From a virus: a stretch of DNA of 64,000 nucleotides. The notes beneath the pieces were generated by a model that saw nothing but the letters and a program-made list of their open reading frames with translations, did not search any database and was not told where the DNA came from. A program made the position numbers and the translations under genes. Position 1 is the stretch's first letter. Every line of letters starts with the position of its first letter. The stretch lies in the IMG/VR virus record IMGVR_UViG_3300035193_000067, positions 99,408 to 163,407 of that record, one strand, 5' to 3'. Below, in pieces: positions 49,653 through 56,858 of the stretch.

Positions 49653-49914
49653 CGCATCCACCTATGCTGCTAGCTGCATTATATGCCGCCAGAATATTTT
49701 TAACCTGCTCCAATGAATCGTCGACAAAAGCGTCGCTAGATGGGTCTTCCCCGTAGATTAGCACTCCGTTTTTCTGCAATGACTCAGCCCAGTCAACTAC
49801 AAGATCCGCCAGAATCTTTATTTTATCAGTGTCATTATCACCACCGAATCCTAATAATGCTGTCTTACAATCATCGTCATCTCCTGCCAGTGCGATTTTA
49901 ATGTTTTCTTTCAT
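49645..49914 (-). CDS. Hypothetical protein, 89 aa
   Basis: ATG 49914 with AAAAGGAG upstream. Shares its first 14 residues with the 194-aa repeat protein through the 60-bp repeat, then continues with an unrelated acidic helical sequence. Not recognised. Confidence 0.65.
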   Translation of the reverse strand: MKENIKIALAGDDDDCKTALLGFGGDNDTDKIKILADLVVDWAESLQKNGVLIYGEDPSSDAFVDDSLEQVKNILAAYNAASSIGGCDD

Positions 49915-49933
49915 CGTGTTACTCCTTTTGTTT
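49874..49933. repeat. 60-bp perfect direct repeat, copy 2
   Basis: Same leader, start codon and MKENIKIALAGDDD codons, here in front of the 89-aa gene. Probably the donor, since a promoter stands upstream of it. Confidence 0.95.
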
Positions 49934-49983
49934 GAACATATTACCTGCATTCTTGTATAAGTGTAGGTATTTTGTCTGAATTT

Positions 49984-50012
49984 ACCATAATACCTGTTTC
50001 AGGATCTGTCAA
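49984..50012 (-). promoter_or_regulatory. Promoter
   Basis: TTGACA 50012-50007, 17 bases, TATGGT. It overlaps the end of the amber-interrupted frame. Confidence 0.6.
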
Positions 50013-50016
50013 GATA

Positions 50017-50253
50017 TTAGAAGGTGTTTATTAAATCTAGCACCAAAGTAGCTAATAAAAAAATCAGTGGAAGCAGTAATGTCATCAACATCAACCCTGA
50101 GTATTCAAACAGGTTTACCAGGAACTTTTTAAAAGGCGTTTCCCTGAACATAGACTGTATATACTGCTTATTCTGTTTCTCCTGGAAGGGCTACTCCAGA
50201 ATCAAAAGTACCTGTACCACCCCCATACAGAGATAATCGTCAGCTGCTCCCAT
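50017..50253 (-). pseudogene. Small membrane protein gene interrupted by an in-frame amber codon
   Basis: AAAAGGAGAAAG precedes ATG 50253 (MGAADDYLCMGVVQVLLILE), then TAG at 50193-50191, then the same frame stays open for 57 codons (PFQEKQNKQYIQSMF...) ending with a transmembrane helix (LMTLLLPLIFLLATLVLDL). The unbroken frame, strong start and sensible C-terminus suggest one 78-codon gene. Readthrough, reinitiation at the Met codon 35, or decay are all possible; neither tRNA in the window reads UAG. Confidence 0.6.
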
Positions 50254-50488
50254 TGTCTTTCTCCTTTTGTGTGTCAGTTTCATACTTCCAACCATTTTTA
50301 TCCCAACAATTAGGACAATATATCCACTCAAACTGGTCTCTTTCCCGTAAGTTCCCTTCAGTAATAATTCCTGCAGTTCTCCATCCTAGATTATTTATAT
50401 CAGGATTTGGTGCTATTTCCTGCTCGCAATTACCATAACCCCCATCACAAAGTAACAATACCAGCTTACCTTGTTTATACTCTCTCAT
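50240..50488 (-). CDS. Zinc-ribbon-like protein, 82 aa
   Basis: ATG 50488 (MREYKQGK) follows GGGAGGGG. LLCDGGYGNC and IYCPNCW supply four Cys. Overlaps both neighbours. Not recognised. Confidence 0.6.
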   Translation of the reverse strand: MREYKQGKLVLLLCDGGYGNCEQEIAPNPDINNLGWRTAGIITEGNLRERDQFEWIYCPNCWDKNGWKYETDTQKEKDNGSS

Positions 50489-50681
50489 TACCCCTCCCAC
50501 TTTGTATTAGGTGCAGATTCAATATAATAGCTGAAATGTGATCCTGGCTTTCCTTATCACCGTTACTTAACAAATATTCAATCTGTTCCATATTAAGTGC
50601 ACCAATACCTAAACAATTGTACACAGATTGTGCATTCTTCACTTCTGAAGATGAAGAGTCTCTGTCGCATACTTTACACAT
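50475..50681 (-). CDS. Small protein, 68 aa
   Basis: ATG 50681 (MCKVCDRD) follows GTAGGAG. CxxC at the start, helical rest. Not recognised. Confidence 0.6.
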   Translation of the reverse strand: MCKVCDRDSSSSEVKNAQSVYNCLGIGALNMEQIEYLLSNGDKESQDHISAIILNLHLIQSGRGNERV

Positions 50682-50689
50682 AACAACTC

Positions 50690-50896
50690 CTACCTGTAGC
50701 ATTCTCCATGGTTTTCGTAAGACTTTATATAATCTTCCACATTTGAAAGAAAGTATTCCTTTTCAGGGTTAATTGAGTCTTGACCAGAAGGACAATCCAA
50801 AACAAGCTCTCCCAGGAACTCGTTCAAGATAACCTCAAATACTGCGTTTTGATACACAATAAACTGCCCCTCTTTTAAATCAGCTCCTTTTATCAT
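50690..50896 (-). CDS. Hypothetical protein, 68 aa
   Basis: AAAAAGGAGC before the ATG. Beta-rich N-terminus (EGQFIVYQNAVFEVIL) like a small barrel. Not recognised. Confidence 0.6.
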   Translation of the reverse strand: MIKGADLKEGQFIVYQNAVFEVILNEFLGELVLDCPSGQDSINPEKEYFLSNVEDYIKSYENHGECYR

Positions 50897-50908
50897 AACA
50901 GCTCCTTT

Positions 50909-51256
50909 TTACTCCACAGGAAGGTTGCAGGCTTCGGCAGCCTTAAACAGGATTTCAATAACTCTCTCGTCCTGAGGATCACAATGAAAGTATTCAAAGA
51001 ACTCCCAATTTGTAGACTCTGCATTACCCCAGTTAAAACCAGAGGCAGATCCTTGCCAGAAAGGACCTCTTCCGTCAAGTTCCGCTTCTTCGCTCCACAT
51101 GAACTCTAGGAAACTTCGAGCATCTTCTCGATTATCTGAATCCCGGCTCCATATGAAGTTCATAAAACCTTTAGCGCCCTCTCGATTATCCGAGACAAAC
51201 TCAATTCCAATACCATGGCATTTATCCGGTACGTGTAGTTTTAAAAAAGCTGTCAT
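50909..51256 (-). CDS. Hypothetical protein with an internal repeat, 115 aa
   Basis: First gene after the promoter at 51330. Residues 23-58 hold two copies of a unit (DNREGAKGFMNFIWSRDS and DNREDARSFLEFMWSEE). Trp-rich. Not recognised. Confidence 0.65.
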   Translation of the reverse strand: MTAFLKLHVPDKCHGIGIEFVSDNREGAKGFMNFIWSRDSDNREDARSFLEFMWSEEAELDGRGPFWQGSASGFNWGNAESTNWEFFEYFHCDPQDERVIEILFKAAEACNLPVE

Positions 51257-51301
51257 GAGTGTTCTCCTTTTGCTTTTGGCACTAACTGCCTTACTCAGGT
51301 A

Positions 51302-51330
51302 AAGATAATGCGATTCAGGAGGATTGTCAA
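51302..51330 (-). promoter_or_regulatory. Promoter with hairpin leader
   Basis: TTGACA 51330-51325, 17 bases, TATCTT. Leader GGCA-GTTAG-TGCC, then AAAAGGAG before ATG 51256. Confidence 0.75.
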
Positions 51331-51349
51331 GGAATTTTTCAGTTTTTAT

Positions 51350-51565
51350 TCAGCAGCTGCCAAATCTGTAGGAGAACATGAAACCTTCGCTATGATCAGC
51401 CTCAAAACCCAACTCACTCAGTTTTTCAAGCACGTCTTCAGGGATATTGGCAGGATCTGCAGCAACGGTTAAAATGTTATGCTCACAGTGTGTTGGGAAC
51501 TTCTGACTATACTCACTTTGAATGTAATCCTTCATGATTGTTAAGGCCTCGATTAAATTGTTCAT
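51350..51565 (-). CDS. Hypothetical protein, 71 aa
   Basis: ATG 51565 (MNNLIEALTIMKDY) follows AAAAGGAGA. Helical. ATGA overlap with the upstream gene. Not recognised. Confidence 0.65.
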   Translation of the reverse strand: MNNLIEALTIMKDYIQSEYSQKFPTHCEHNILTVAADPANIPEDVLEKLSELGFEADHSEGFMFSYRFGSC

Positions 51566-51858
51566 TGTATTTCTCCTTTTGAAATGACTTTGACAGCTGT
51601 GTGAATACAATCTAAACAAATCCAAACACAAAAAGGATCCCCTCCGGTAGGGAACTCTACCACTTGATCCACCTCTGAACAGCAACAATCACAAGTAATC
51701 TTCATGTGCTCATCATTTATATTAAAAACGGTAGGATCATCTTTTACCAAGCGAATTGATTTATGGTTGCTTGACTCAACTATTGGTTTGTTACTCTTTC
51801 TGGATGAAGTTAGTACCTTAAACAGCTCAGTATATCCCGCATCAGATCCTTTTAGCAT
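51562..51858 (-). CDS. Zinc-binding hypothetical protein, 98 aa
   Basis: TCDCCCSEV and WICLDCIHT form a zinc ribbon in the C-terminal half. ATAGGAG before the ATG. Not recognised. Confidence 0.65.
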   Translation of the reverse strand: MLKGSDAGYTELFKVLTSSRKSNKPIVESSNHKSIRLVKDDPTVFNINDEHMKITCDCCCSEVDQVVEFPTGGDPFCVWICLDCIHTAVKVISKGEIQ

Positions 51859-51879
51859 AGTATCACTCCTATTCGTTCT

Positions 51880-52077
51880 TCAGCCTTTATAAAGCTTATC
51901 ACGGTTTTCATAGATTGCCCTGCTTTGGGCTTCCTCAAGTCTTCCTAAATACTCCGAGGACTGAATGAGTATCTCCTCTTCAATGCGTTTAGCTTTTTCA
52001 GCATACTCAGGGACCTCCTGAGCTTTCATAACTGCATCAGAAGCCTCTGCAAAAAGTTCAAGAATGTCTTTTTTCAT
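51880..52077 (-). CDS. Small helical protein, 65 aa
   Basis: Charged helices throughout. ATGA overlap with the upstream gene. Not recognised. Confidence 0.6.
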   Translation of the reverse strand: MKKDILELFAEASDAVMKAQEVPEYAEKAKRIEEEILIQSSEYLGRLEEAQSRAIYENRDKLYKG

Positions 52078-52292
52078 TTCTCACCTTTCCTGAATTTCTC
52101 TTTGGAAGCCCTCTTTGGAGGCTCCAGGTCATTATGGACAGATCCATGAAGAGCTCCGTACAGATATCCAAAGTTTGCAAGTCTGGTTGCATGCAATTCA
52201 TCATCTGTCAAAACTTCTCTAAACAGCGGTTTTTCTTCAGATTCAATAATGTTGTAATTAATTTCTTCTTCAAACTCTTTCCTGTCGGACAT
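52074..52292 (-). CDS. Hypothetical protein, 72 aa
   Basis: First gene after the promoter at 52362; AAAAGGAGA before the ATG. Acidic N-terminus, basic C-terminus. Not recognised. Confidence 0.65.
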   Translation of the reverse strand: MSDRKEFEEEINYNIIESEEKPLFREVLTDDELHATRLANFGYLYGALHGSVHNDLEPPKRASKEKFRKGEK

Positions 52293-52333
52293 ACTATCTC
52301 TCCTTTTGCAGATCTGTTCACTGCGTCTGCAAT

Positions 52334-52362
52334 AACTTAAGCATTCTTTAAAGATCTGTCAA
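52334..52362 (-). promoter_or_regulatory. Promoter with hairpin leader
   Basis: TTGACA 52362-52357, 17 bases, TAAGTT. Leader stem GCAGA/TCTGC (52330-52326 with 52312-52308), then AAAAGGAG. Confidence 0.65.
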
Positions 52363-52390
52363 GGAGTTTTTAGGATCTGTCGGAGATATT

Positions 52391-52543
52391 TTAGAAATCT
52401 TCCAGGGACTTTCGAAGTTTGTCTATGTCTTCCTGTGTCAGATATCTGCTGAAGGATGGTTTGTGGTTTGCTGCCGGAGGTTCTTTGGCAGGTTCTTCGG
52501 TAGGATACGGAAACAGGATGTCAAACAGATCAGTCAACCACAT
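52391..52543 (-). CDS. Small protein, 50 aa, start uncertain
   Basis: MWLTDLFDILFPYPTEEPAK... with a Pro-rich middle. It begins inside the end of the upstream gene; a start 27 bases earlier is possible. Weak ribosome site. Not recognised. Confidence 0.45.
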   Translation of the reverse strand: MWLTDLFDILFPYPTEEPAKEPPAANHKPSFSRYLTQEDIDKLRKSLEDF

Positions 52544-52727
52544 TTTCAGAAGAAGAGATCTCTTCAGCATTATATTCACTCAATGCGGTAACAACAGTAT
52601 TACAGAATTCAATGATAGGTTTGCTGTAAGTGATAACCTTTCTTATATCTTTGTTTTTTTGTAAATCCTTACTCACAATCTCCTTAACAACTGTGAATGC
52701 GATATTCTCAAGAATAGACCCATTCAT
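52530..52727 (-). CDS. Small protein, 65 aa
   Basis: AAAAGG lies 10-12 bases before the ATG. Helical with a basic middle. Not recognised. Confidence 0.6.
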   Translation of the reverse strand: MNGSILENIAFTVVKEIVSKDLQKNKDIRKVITYSKPIIEFCNTVVTALSEYNAEEISSSENVVD

Positions 52728-52745
52728 TTCATTTTACCTTTTCTT

Positions 52746-52877
52746 TCATGAGACGATAGATTTAATCTTGTTAATAATACCTTTACGGACTTTACCTTCA
52801 TTGAACAGTTTGTCAACCAGCAGCAAGCCCAACAATACTTTCACTTTGTTTTCTTTTACTGTTTTTACTATATCCAT
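52746..52877 (-). CDS. 43-aa copy of the C-terminal tail of the BspA-type protein
   Basis: MDIVKTVKENKVKVLLGLLL... closely matches the tail of 52879-53604 (VVKTVKENKVKVLLGFLA). AAAGG lies 9 bases before ATG 52877. A short amphipathic or membrane-inserted peptide made by partial gene duplication. Confidence 0.6.
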   Translation of the reverse strand: MDIVKTVKENKVKVLLGLLLVDKLFNEGKVRKGIINKIKSIVS

Positions 52878-52878
52878 T

Positions 52879-53604
52879 TTACTCATCCTTTCCTGTTACG
52901 ATAGATTTAACCTTGCTAACGATACTTTTACGAACGTTACCTTTGTTGAGAATCTGTTCAGCAACAATAATTGCCGCCAGAAATCCTAACAATACTTTCA
53001 CTTTGTTTTCTTTTACTGTTTTTACTACTTCTTTTGCCTTCATTTCTGACTCCTTTAGTCTAGTTGTCTCCAGAATTATCTCTGGTGTTGTTTTTACTTT
53101 TGGCTCTCCATATGCATAAGTATAAGCGCCATTAAACATATCGTGTATATCTGTTGTAGTTGAAATCTCCCAAGTTGATAAGTTTTGATTAAATGATTTG
53201 GCATAACTAAACATCCATCTCATATCAGTTACGTTTGAAACATCCCAATTTGAAATATCACCATTAAATAATGAACTATGAAACATCCATCTCATATTAG
53301 TTACGTTTGAAACATCCCAATTTGAAATATCACCATTAAACACTGATCCACTAAACATCCATCTCATATCAGTTACGTTTGAAACATCCCAATTTGAAAT
53401 ATCACCATTAAACACTGATCCACTAAACATACAAGACATATCAGTTACGTTTGAAACATCCCAATTTGAAATATCTTGGTTAAATGAGGTATTACAGAAA
53501 AAAAGCCCGTTCATATCAGTTATACTTGATACGTCCAGTTCTGTTACATCCTCGCCAGCTTTAATCAAATCCTGAAGTTCTTGTTTATTTTTTACTTTTT
53601 TCAT
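52879..53604 (-). CDS. BspA-type (DUF285) repeat protein with membrane tail (241 aa)
   Basis: Residues ~20-150 are five or six copies of the ~26-residue unit FNGDISNWDVSNVTDMRWMF, the hallmark of BspA/DUF285 leucine-rich-like repeats known from surface proteins of Mycoplasma, Fusobacterium and others. No signal peptide is seen; instead the C-terminus has a basic helix and a hydrophobic stretch (VLLGFLAAIIVAEQIL). Several repeats are identical at the DNA level. Such proteins in phage genomes are uncommon. Function unknown. Confidence 0.8.
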   Translation of the reverse strand: MKKVKNKQELQDLIKAGEDVTELDVSSITDMNGLFFCNTSFNQDISNWDVSNVTDMSCMFSGSVFNGDISNWDVSNVTDMRWMFSGSVFNGDISNWDVSNVTNMRWMFHSSLFNGDISNWDVSNVTDMRWMFSYAKSFNQNLSTWEISTTTDIHDMFNGAYTYAYGEPKVKTTPEIILETTRLKESEMKAKEVVKTVKENKVKVLLGFLAAIIVAEQILNKGNVRKSIVSKVKSIVTGKDE

Positions 53605-53636
53605 TTCAATTCTCTAACTTTCTTTACTAGCATGAA

Positions 53637-54302
53637 TCAGTACTGTACAAAATCATGCTGTTCATTCAAAGTATACAGTACGTAAGGTTCTAAAGTACCA
53701 TCTCCCGTATACCCTACTTTAACATAACTACGCTTACCTGCCCTGTCAAGGTATTTTATGCATATTTTACCAAATTCTCCTGCAGATGCTGACCCGGCTA
53801 CACCTACAGACGCAGTTCCCATATCACCTGTAAGAGCTTTGCCACCTTGCCCTGCTGAAGAATTACCATAATCACCTGATACTGCTTCTCCGCAGTTTCC
53901 TGCACAAGAAGTCCCGTGATATCCTGTAACAGATGTTTGATAATCTCCAACAGTAATTGAGGCACCTACAACATTTGATGGGTCAGCACCTTTCTCAATA
54001 ATGAAATCTGTGGCAGATTTACGGTCTCCACAGAACTCCACAAAACCTGATTTAAATTTTACACACCTCCCCAGGTCTACAACTTTTCCATCAACTCGGA
54101 CTACCAGCCATTTAGCGGTAGGCGACCAGTCAAGAAAATAACCATCTCCCCGACCCCACAGGAGGCCATATAACCCTTTACAATTACTAACAGAAGGATC
54201 CCAGTCATTAGCTTTAACAAAACCTGATGCAGGCCACTGGAATCTGTGAGAGGATGATAAATCTTCTTTGCAGGTCCTTAGAACGTACACAGGTTTAGTC
54301 AT
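53637..54302 (-). CDS. VYVLRTC-module repeat protein, complete type (221 aa)
   Basis: ATG 54302 (MTKPVYVLRTCKEDL) follows GGAAGGAG. N-terminal module, about nine octapeptides (GTSCAGNC, GEAVSGDY, GKALTGDM, GTASVGVA) and the C-terminal module (ICIKYLDRAG, GYTGDGTLEPYVLYTLNE). Overlaps the HicB-like gene by eight bases. Confidence 0.8.
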   Translation of the reverse strand: MTKPVYVLRTCKEDLSSSHRFQWPASGFVKANDWDPSVSNCKGLYGLLWGRGDGYFLDWSPTAKWLVVRVDGKVVDLGRCVKFKSGFVEFCGDRKSATDFIIEKGADPSNVVGASITVGDYQTSVTGYHGTSCAGNCGEAVSGDYGNSSAGQGGKALTGDMGTASVGVAGSASAGEFGKICIKYLDRAGKRSYVKVGYTGDGTLEPYVLYTLNEQHDFVQY

Positions 54303-54660
54303 CATCATCTCCTTCCAGAATCTCTTTGGATCTCTGCATCGCAAACTTATAGATCTCTTCGCAATCCTCTTCAGTCAGCTTTCGAATATCTGCATAAGGA
54401 TCCTCCGGCAGTGGATAATTGGATCTGAAGAGAGGTTCAGGTGTTTCTCTACCTCTTTCCAGGAAGTAATAAATAACATCATCTTTTACGCTTTTCAGCA
54501 ATGTCAGAGCCTCCTCTTCAGAGTCTCCTACAGCACTGCAGGCAGAATGACCAAAGTCCGGAAGATATGCGTAATAGAGCACCTCAAAAGTATCACAATC
54601 AACCATTTCATGGACTGCTGCATAATATTTGATGCTTAACACGTCTTCAAGCTTACTCAT
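54295..54660 (-). CDS. HicB-like protein, 121 aa
   Basis: YAYLPDFGHSACSAVGDSEE followed by ALTLLKSVKDDVIYYFLERG is the HicB-like fold; residues ~70-121 are an acidic extension ending GDDDD. No HicA toxin adjacent. Second such gene in the window (see 18820-19113). Confidence 0.7.
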   Translation of the reverse strand: MSKLEDVLSIKYYAAVHEMVDCDTFEVLYYAYLPDFGHSACSAVGDSEEEALTLLKSVKDDVIYYFLERGRETPEPLFRSNYPLPEDPYADIRKLTEEDCEEIYKFAMQRSKEILEGDDDD

Positions 54661-54731
54661 TTCTATTTAACCTCTCCAGTAATTATCTACATTCTGTGAC
54701 AAAAACTACGAAATATCGTGGTTTTCTACTG

Positions 54732-54804
54732 AGCCTTCAAACGGAATCGAACCGATGACCTGCGGATTACAAAGCCGCTGCTCTACCTGCTGAGCTATGA
54801 AGGC
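54732..54804 (-). tRNA. tRNA-Thr (anticodon TGT)
   Basis: 73-nt cloverleaf: acceptor GCCTTCA/TGAAGGC (7 bp), D-arm AGCTCAGCAGGTAGAGCA, anticodon loop TTTGTAA with TGT, T-loop TTCGATT. One mismatch each at the base of the anticodon stem and in the T stem. CCA is not encoded. Confidence 0.85.
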
Positions 54805-54841
54805 AATATTTTATAATCCAAACAACATAAGTGCAAAAAAT

Positions 54842-55018
54842 CTACCTTTTGCATGTGCTTGGTGCATTTAATTTCTCCCAAACCCACGTATAGCTGGATT
54901 CAGCGTTTTTGTGCTCTATAATTCTTGAGTACACAGCGCCACAAGGACAATACCAGGAATTGTATCTCTTTGTCATATACTTTTTGCAATATTTACACTT
55001 TAAAAAACTATTAACCAT
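54842..55018 (-). CDS. Zinc-ribbon microprotein, 58 aa
   Basis: ATG 55018 (MVNSFLKCKYCKKYM) follows AGGAGATTAAAGAG. CKYC and YCPCG make a zinc ribbon. It lies between the two tRNA genes, probably on the same transcript. Confidence 0.6.
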   Translation of the reverse strand: MVNSFLKCKYCKKYMTKRYNSWYCPCGAVYSRIIEHKNAESSYTWVWEKLNAPSTCKR

Positions 55019-55042
55019 CTCTTTAATCTCCTGTAAAAATAA

Positions 55043-55111
55043 TTGAGGTGGCAGGATTCGAACCTGCAAGCAGACTTTTCAGCATACTGTGCACCTACTA
55101 CACTCACCTCA
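55043..55111 (-). tRNA. Degenerate tRNA, possibly tRNA-Phe (GAA)
   Basis: 69 nt. Perfect 7-bp acceptor TGAGGTG/CACCTCA and a perfect T-arm GCAGG-TTCGAAT-CCTGC. The D-arm is short and the anticodon stem pairs poorly around CTGAAAA, which would give GAA. About four bases shorter than a normal tRNA, so it may be inactive or recognised unusually. Confidence 0.55.
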
Positions 55112-55209
55112 TTAATTATCCCCCAGAAGCCTTTCTAAACCTGTTTAAGTTCTCAACGTAGGGTTACCTACCAACACCTGTAAAAGCCTGTCAGAAGACA
55201 TTCTGAGAC

Positions 55210-55404
55210 TCATGAGAGTGCATCGCAGATGAGTAGGTGGACTCTTTCGATTTCTTTACAGGTACTTTCACTTAAACCTGTACTGCAATGAATATCATAC
55301 CAAGAAGGCATCACTCCACCTCTTTTCAACAGAGAGTCAATAATTTCTGACAAATCTTCCTTTGACAGTTCTTCATAAGTCTCTTTAGCTTCTGTTCCAA
55401 GCAT
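55210..55404 (-). CDS. Small helical protein, 64 aa
   Basis: Acidic helices, then WYDIHCSTGLSESTCKEIER, a possible HTH. Weak ribosome site. Not recognised. Confidence 0.55.
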   Translation of the reverse strand: MLGTEAKETYEELSKEDLSEIIDSLLKRGGVMPSWYDIHCSTGLSESTCKEIERVHLLICDALS

Positions 55405-55406
55405 TG

Positions 55407-55780
55407 TCAGTTATCCTTAATTTTGTTGAGAATGTTAATTCCAAGATCTTCGTAATTAGAGTAGATATACCCCGGACCATCTTTACTAAAATCTTCAGTA
55501 TCCTCAACAAACTTCCCATTTCCAAGTGAAATCATTGGAACTTTACAATCATTGGAACTTTACACCCTTTCTTATCAGTACTCCAACACAAGCACAAGTT
55601 TCCTTCAGGAGGAAAAGTTTTGTGAGCAAAAGATATTACCTGTTCACAAATATCTCCTAACTTAAACACAACAGACAATTTATTGCCTGCATCTTCTCTT
55701 ATATGTACCCCTTCCAAGTACCTTTCCAGCACTTCAATATCCTTCTCCAAGTGTTTTCTCAAGTCTTCTTTAGTCTTCAT
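55407..55780 (-). pseudogene. Gene split by a 17-bp tandem duplication
   Basis: Frame 1 runs from ATG 55780 (MKTKEDLRKHLEKDIEV) to a stop at 55532; frame 2 continues from 55535 (MISLGNGKFVEDTEDFSK) to 55407. The junction is a perfect 17-bp tandem repeat, 55531-55547 and 55548-55564. Removing one copy joins the frames as ...CKVPMISLGNGKFVEDT..., a smooth ~124-residue protein. AGAGGAAAC precedes the start. The first part alone is 82 residues. Function unknown. Confidence 0.75.
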
Positions 55781-55949
55781 GAGTTTCCTCTTTCTGAACA
55801 TATTCTGCCATTGGCCAATCTGTGAGCTCCCCTGTATTCCAATCAGAGACCTGTTTGACTATTCCTGAAGCCTGTACAGATCCTCCCTCAGGTGCAGGTG
55901 CTGGGATATAACTCGATAATTCGCCTGTGTTCCAATCAGTTACTTTCAT
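55770..55949 (-). CDS. Small protein with a repeated motif, 59 aa
   Basis: ATG 55949 follows TGGAGGAAC. VTDWNTGELSSY and VSDWNTGELTDW flank a Pro/Gly linker. Perhaps a short binding peptide with two sites. Not recognised. Confidence 0.6.
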   Translation of the reverse strand: MKVTDWNTGELSSYIPAPAPEGGSVQASGIVKQVSDWNTGELTDWPMAEYVQKEETHED

Positions 55950-55963
55950 TGTTCCTCCATTTT

Positions 55964-56063
55964 GCTGCATAAGGCTGCAGCAGATCCTCTAATAATCTGG
56001 TTGAGTTCTTCAACCAACCTTTATTACTCTACTAAGTGTAATCAGCCAGAGTAATCTTGTCAA
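55964..56063 (-). promoter_or_regulatory. Promoter with two leader hairpins
   Basis: TTGACA 56063-56058, 17 bases, TACACT. Hairpins TGGTTGA/TCAACCA (55998-56016) and GCTGCA/TGCAGC (55964-55981), the second directly before AAAATGGAGG. Confidence 0.65.
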
Positions 56064-56071
56064 TAAAAATA

Positions 56072-56368
56072 TCAATCTTTATTTTGTCTTACCTGATCAA
56101 GTACTTCTAAGATTAGTGAAGATACCGCTGAGTCATTTGCTCCAGTATCCTGGTGCAGTCGTTGTATAGGTCGTATGTACCCATCCTGTATTTTGAACAA
56201 ATCCAAAAACGACAGATCTTCCCCCTTACACAGTTCTTCCGTCTTTAGAACTGCACTCATAACTGCAGATGTCAAATCGCTTGCAGCAGCCTTTCCACGA
56301 TCTCCTGAACCCAGAAGTAACCAGTCTTCAGCAGTTCTTGGGATTTCTATGTTATTTATTACTATCAC
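56072..56368 (-). CDS. Hypothetical protein, 98 aa, GTG start
   Basis: GTG 56368 has AAGGATCACCT before it; a TTG 21 bases upstream is an alternative. EIPRTAEDWLLLGSGDRGKAA then helices. Not recognised. Confidence 0.55.
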   Translation of the reverse strand: MIVINNIEIPRTAEDWLLLGSGDRGKAAASDLTSAVMSAVLKTEELCKGEDLSFLDLFKIQDGYIRPIQRLHQDTGANDSAVSSLILEVLDQVRQNKD

Positions 56369-56437
56369 AGGTGATCCTTGTCTAACCAATATAGTTCATG
56401 TTCGAGATACTTTCAAGAAGTTTCTTCATACATCTTT

Positions 56438-56593
56438 TTATCCACGCCATTTTTCAAGCTGTGCAGCCATTTGATGAGGATAAATTGCAGTAAAAATTTT
56501 TCGGTTATCAATAATAAAAGAAGCATCATTACAGGATGAAATAAATTCAATGAAATCGCACAAATTTTTAAGCTCTGCTTTCTTTATTTCCAT
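56438..56593 (-). CDS. Small protein, 51 aa
   Basis: MEIKKAELKNLCDFIEFISS... ending LEKWRG, with AGAGGATCC before the ATG. Not recognised. Confidence 0.55.
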   Translation of the reverse strand: MEIKKAELKNLCDFIEFISSCNDASFIIDNRKIFTAIYPHQMAAQLEKWRG

Positions 56594-56639
56594 ATTATGG
56601 ATCCTCTTTTCGAATTGATCTCCTGACCATTTCCCTGAA

Positions 56640-56774
56640 TTAATTTTCTGCTGCCTTTTTATTTAAATACGCCACCATTTCAGCCTTGACACGCAACAAC
56701 CCATTAAATTGATTATTTAATGCATTATCTACAATATTGATTGCCCAGGATATTTGCTTGTCTGTACCGTGCAT
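56640..56774 (-). CDS. Small protein, 44 aa
   Basis: MHGTDKQISWAINIVDNALN... ending NKKAAEN. Directly behind a promoter of the repeated type with AAAGGGG as ribosome site. Helical. Not recognised. Confidence 0.55.
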   Translation of the reverse strand: MHGTDKQISWAINIVDNALNNQFNGLLRVKAEMVAYLNKKAAEN

Positions 56775-56816
56775 ATCAACCCCTTTGGTTGTGGCAGTAA
56801 CTGCCTGACACTGTTA

Positions 56817-56845
56817 AATTTAATGCGGGATTCTAAACCTGTCAA
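56817..56845 (-). promoter_or_regulatory. Promoter with hairpin leader
   Basis: TTGACA 56845-56840, 17 bases, TAAATT, leader GGCAG-TTA-CTGCC. Spacer sequence equals that of the 35131/38699 modules, so it is a diverged copy. Confidence 0.75.
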
Positions 56846-56858
56846 GAATTTTTTCAAT

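Noticed and set aside
55043-55111. Amber-suppressor tRNA that would explain the TAG at 50191
   Set aside because: The most plausible anticodon is GAA, and the other tRNA reads ACA; neither can read UAG.
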